From: JAWOJB01 sp046484325
Lineage (GTDB): Bacteria; Actinomycetota; Acidimicrobiia; Spongiisociales; ZC4RG35
Direction: 5' to 3'
Assembly: GCA_046484325.1 (NCBI GenBank)
Contig: JAWOJB010000080.1
Location: 1-12,294, forward strand
DNA length: 12,294 nucleotides
Shown here: piece after piece, positions 11,663-12,294 of the stretch
Numbering within the stretch: the first letter of the stretch is position 1
How the letters are laid out: each line of letters opens with the position of its first letter
Position numbers and translations under genes: made by a program
The notes under the pieces: generated by a model
Seen by the model: only the letters and a program-made list of their open reading frames with translations
The model's database searches: none
What the model was told of the DNA's origin: nothing

Positions 11663-12294
11663 ATGGCGGACATCACCCCCAGAGAGAACCTCCTGCTCCG
11701 GATGCAGCAGGACGTGCAGCGGGCGCTGGAGAAGCCCCAGTCGGAGCGCAGGTGGGGGATGGTGATCGATCTCCGCAAGTGCGTCGGCTGCCACGCCTGC
11801 ACTCTCAGCTGCGTCGCCGAGAACAAGCTCCCCCCGGGCGTCGTCTATCGCCCGGTGCTCGACCAGGAGATCGGCACCTACCCCAACGTGACCCGGCGGT
11901 TCATGCCGCGGCCCTGCCTGCAATGCGACGAGCCTCCCTGCGTCCCCGTCTGCCCTGTCAAGGCGACCTACATGCGGCCCGACGGGGTGGTGGCCATCGA
12001 CTACGACCAGTGCATCGGCTGCCGCTACTGCATCACCGCCTGCCCGTACTCGGCCCGGACCTTCGATGCCGGCCACACCTACACAGAGGGCACCCCCGAG
12101 CAGCAGCCCTACGAGCTCCTCCCCAACTACGAGTACGGGGTCGAGCATGCCCGGGTGCCCGGGAGCGAGGAGTCGCCGATCGGCAATGCCCGCAAGTGCC
12201 ACTTCTGCCTGCACCGTCTCGAGCAGGGCGAGCTTCCGATGTGCGTGACGACCTGCATCGGTGTCGCCAACTACTTCGGGGACCTCAACGACCC
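11663..12294 (+). CDS. Four-cluster [4Fe-4S] electron-transfer subunit of a molybdopterin-oxidoreductase-type complex (3' end outside window)
   Basis: The first 210 residues are present; the frame is still open at the window edge. Four cysteine groups for [4Fe-4S] clusters are visible: C40/43/46/50 (CVGCHACTLSC), C85/88/93/97 (CLQCDEPPCVPVC), C117/120/123/127 (CIGCRYCITAC) and C179/182/194/198 (CHFC...CVTTC). This is the layout of DMSO-reductase-family B subunits (PsrB, TtrB, ArrB, DmsB). GMVIDLRKCVGC after a 30-residue helical lead is typical. There is no Tat or Sec signal, as expected if it travels with a catalytic partner. Given the arsenic genes, ArrB or ArxB is possible, but tetrathionate, polysulfide or other reductases fit equally well. 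The catalytic subunit and membrane anchor should lie beyond the window. Confidence 0.85.
   Translation, partial: MADITPRENLLLRMQQDVQRALEKPQSERRWGMVIDLRKCVGCHACTLSCVAENKLPPGVVYRPVLDQEIGTYPNVTRRFMPRPCLQCDEPPCVPVCPVKATYMRPDGVVAIDYDQCIGCRYCITACPYSARTFDAGHTYTEGTPEQQPYELLPNYEYGVEHARVPGSEESPIGNARKCHFCLHRLEQGELPMCVTTCIGVANYFGDLND

Noticed and set aside
11418..11765. 115-codon plus-strand open frame in the gap before the Fe-S subunit
   Set aside because: It is Arg/Ser-rich, has no domain, crosses both palindromes and overlaps the start of the real Fe-S gene in another frame.

Overview
The window is GC-rich DNA with tightly packed genes, many GTG starts and 4-base ATGA/GTGA stop-start overlaps. Two promoters appear to be leaderless, with a TANNNT box exactly 12 to 7 bases before the start codon. 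One arsenate reductase is of the actinobacterial type, with an N-terminal helical domain and a CGDACP motif. Together these point to an actinobacterium (Actinomycetota), perhaps a deep-branching class; the genus cannot be read from the sequence.

Layout. (1) 70-1731, plus strand: a KhtT/KhtU-like pair, a cation:proton antiporter regulatory subunit and its CPA2 antiporter. The regulatory gene has an in-frame TAG at its fifth codon. (2) 1746-4881, minus strand: a three-gene operon joined by 4-base overlaps. It encodes a GlpA-like FAD oxidoreductase with a C-terminal BFD-type [2Fe-2S] domain, a GlpB-like FAD/NAD(P) oxidoreductase and a DUF1667 cysteine protein. (3) 4960-5700, minus strand: arsM, arsenite S-adenosylmethyltransferase. 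It is transcribed divergently from an ArsR repressor (5805-6137). The 104 bases between them carry a -35/-10 promoter for arsM, two copies of a 16-bp operator-like repeat and a probable leaderless promoter for arsR. (4) 6193-7505, plus strand: an ArsR-LMW phosphatase fusion coupled to a mycothiol-type arsenate reductase. (5) 7602-10296, plus strand: a third ArsR, an ArsP/DUF318 permease, a thioredoxin-like CxxC protein and an Acr3 arsenite efflux pump. (6) 10321-11407: a two-cluster ferredoxin with an unrecognised C-terminal half, and an OsmC-family protein lacking the usual second cysteine. (7) 11663 to the window edge: the first 210 codons of a four-cluster Fe-S electron-transfer subunit of a molybdopterin-oxidoreductase type complex.

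Inferred working: arsenate is reduced to arsenite by one or both ArsC-type enzymes. Arsenite is then expelled by Acr3 or methylated by ArsM, and methylated trivalent arsenic may leave through ArsP. Three ArsR-type sensors give separately controlled segments. The Fe-S subunit raises the possibility of respiratory arsenic metabolism, but its catalytic partner is outside the window. The least explained parts are the GlpA/GlpB/DUF1667 operon downstream of arsM, the ferredoxin-OsmC pair after acr3, the fused ArsR-phosphatase, and two adjacent perfect 16-bp palindromes before the Fe-S subunit. No tRNA, rRNA, insertion sequence or CRISPR array was seen.
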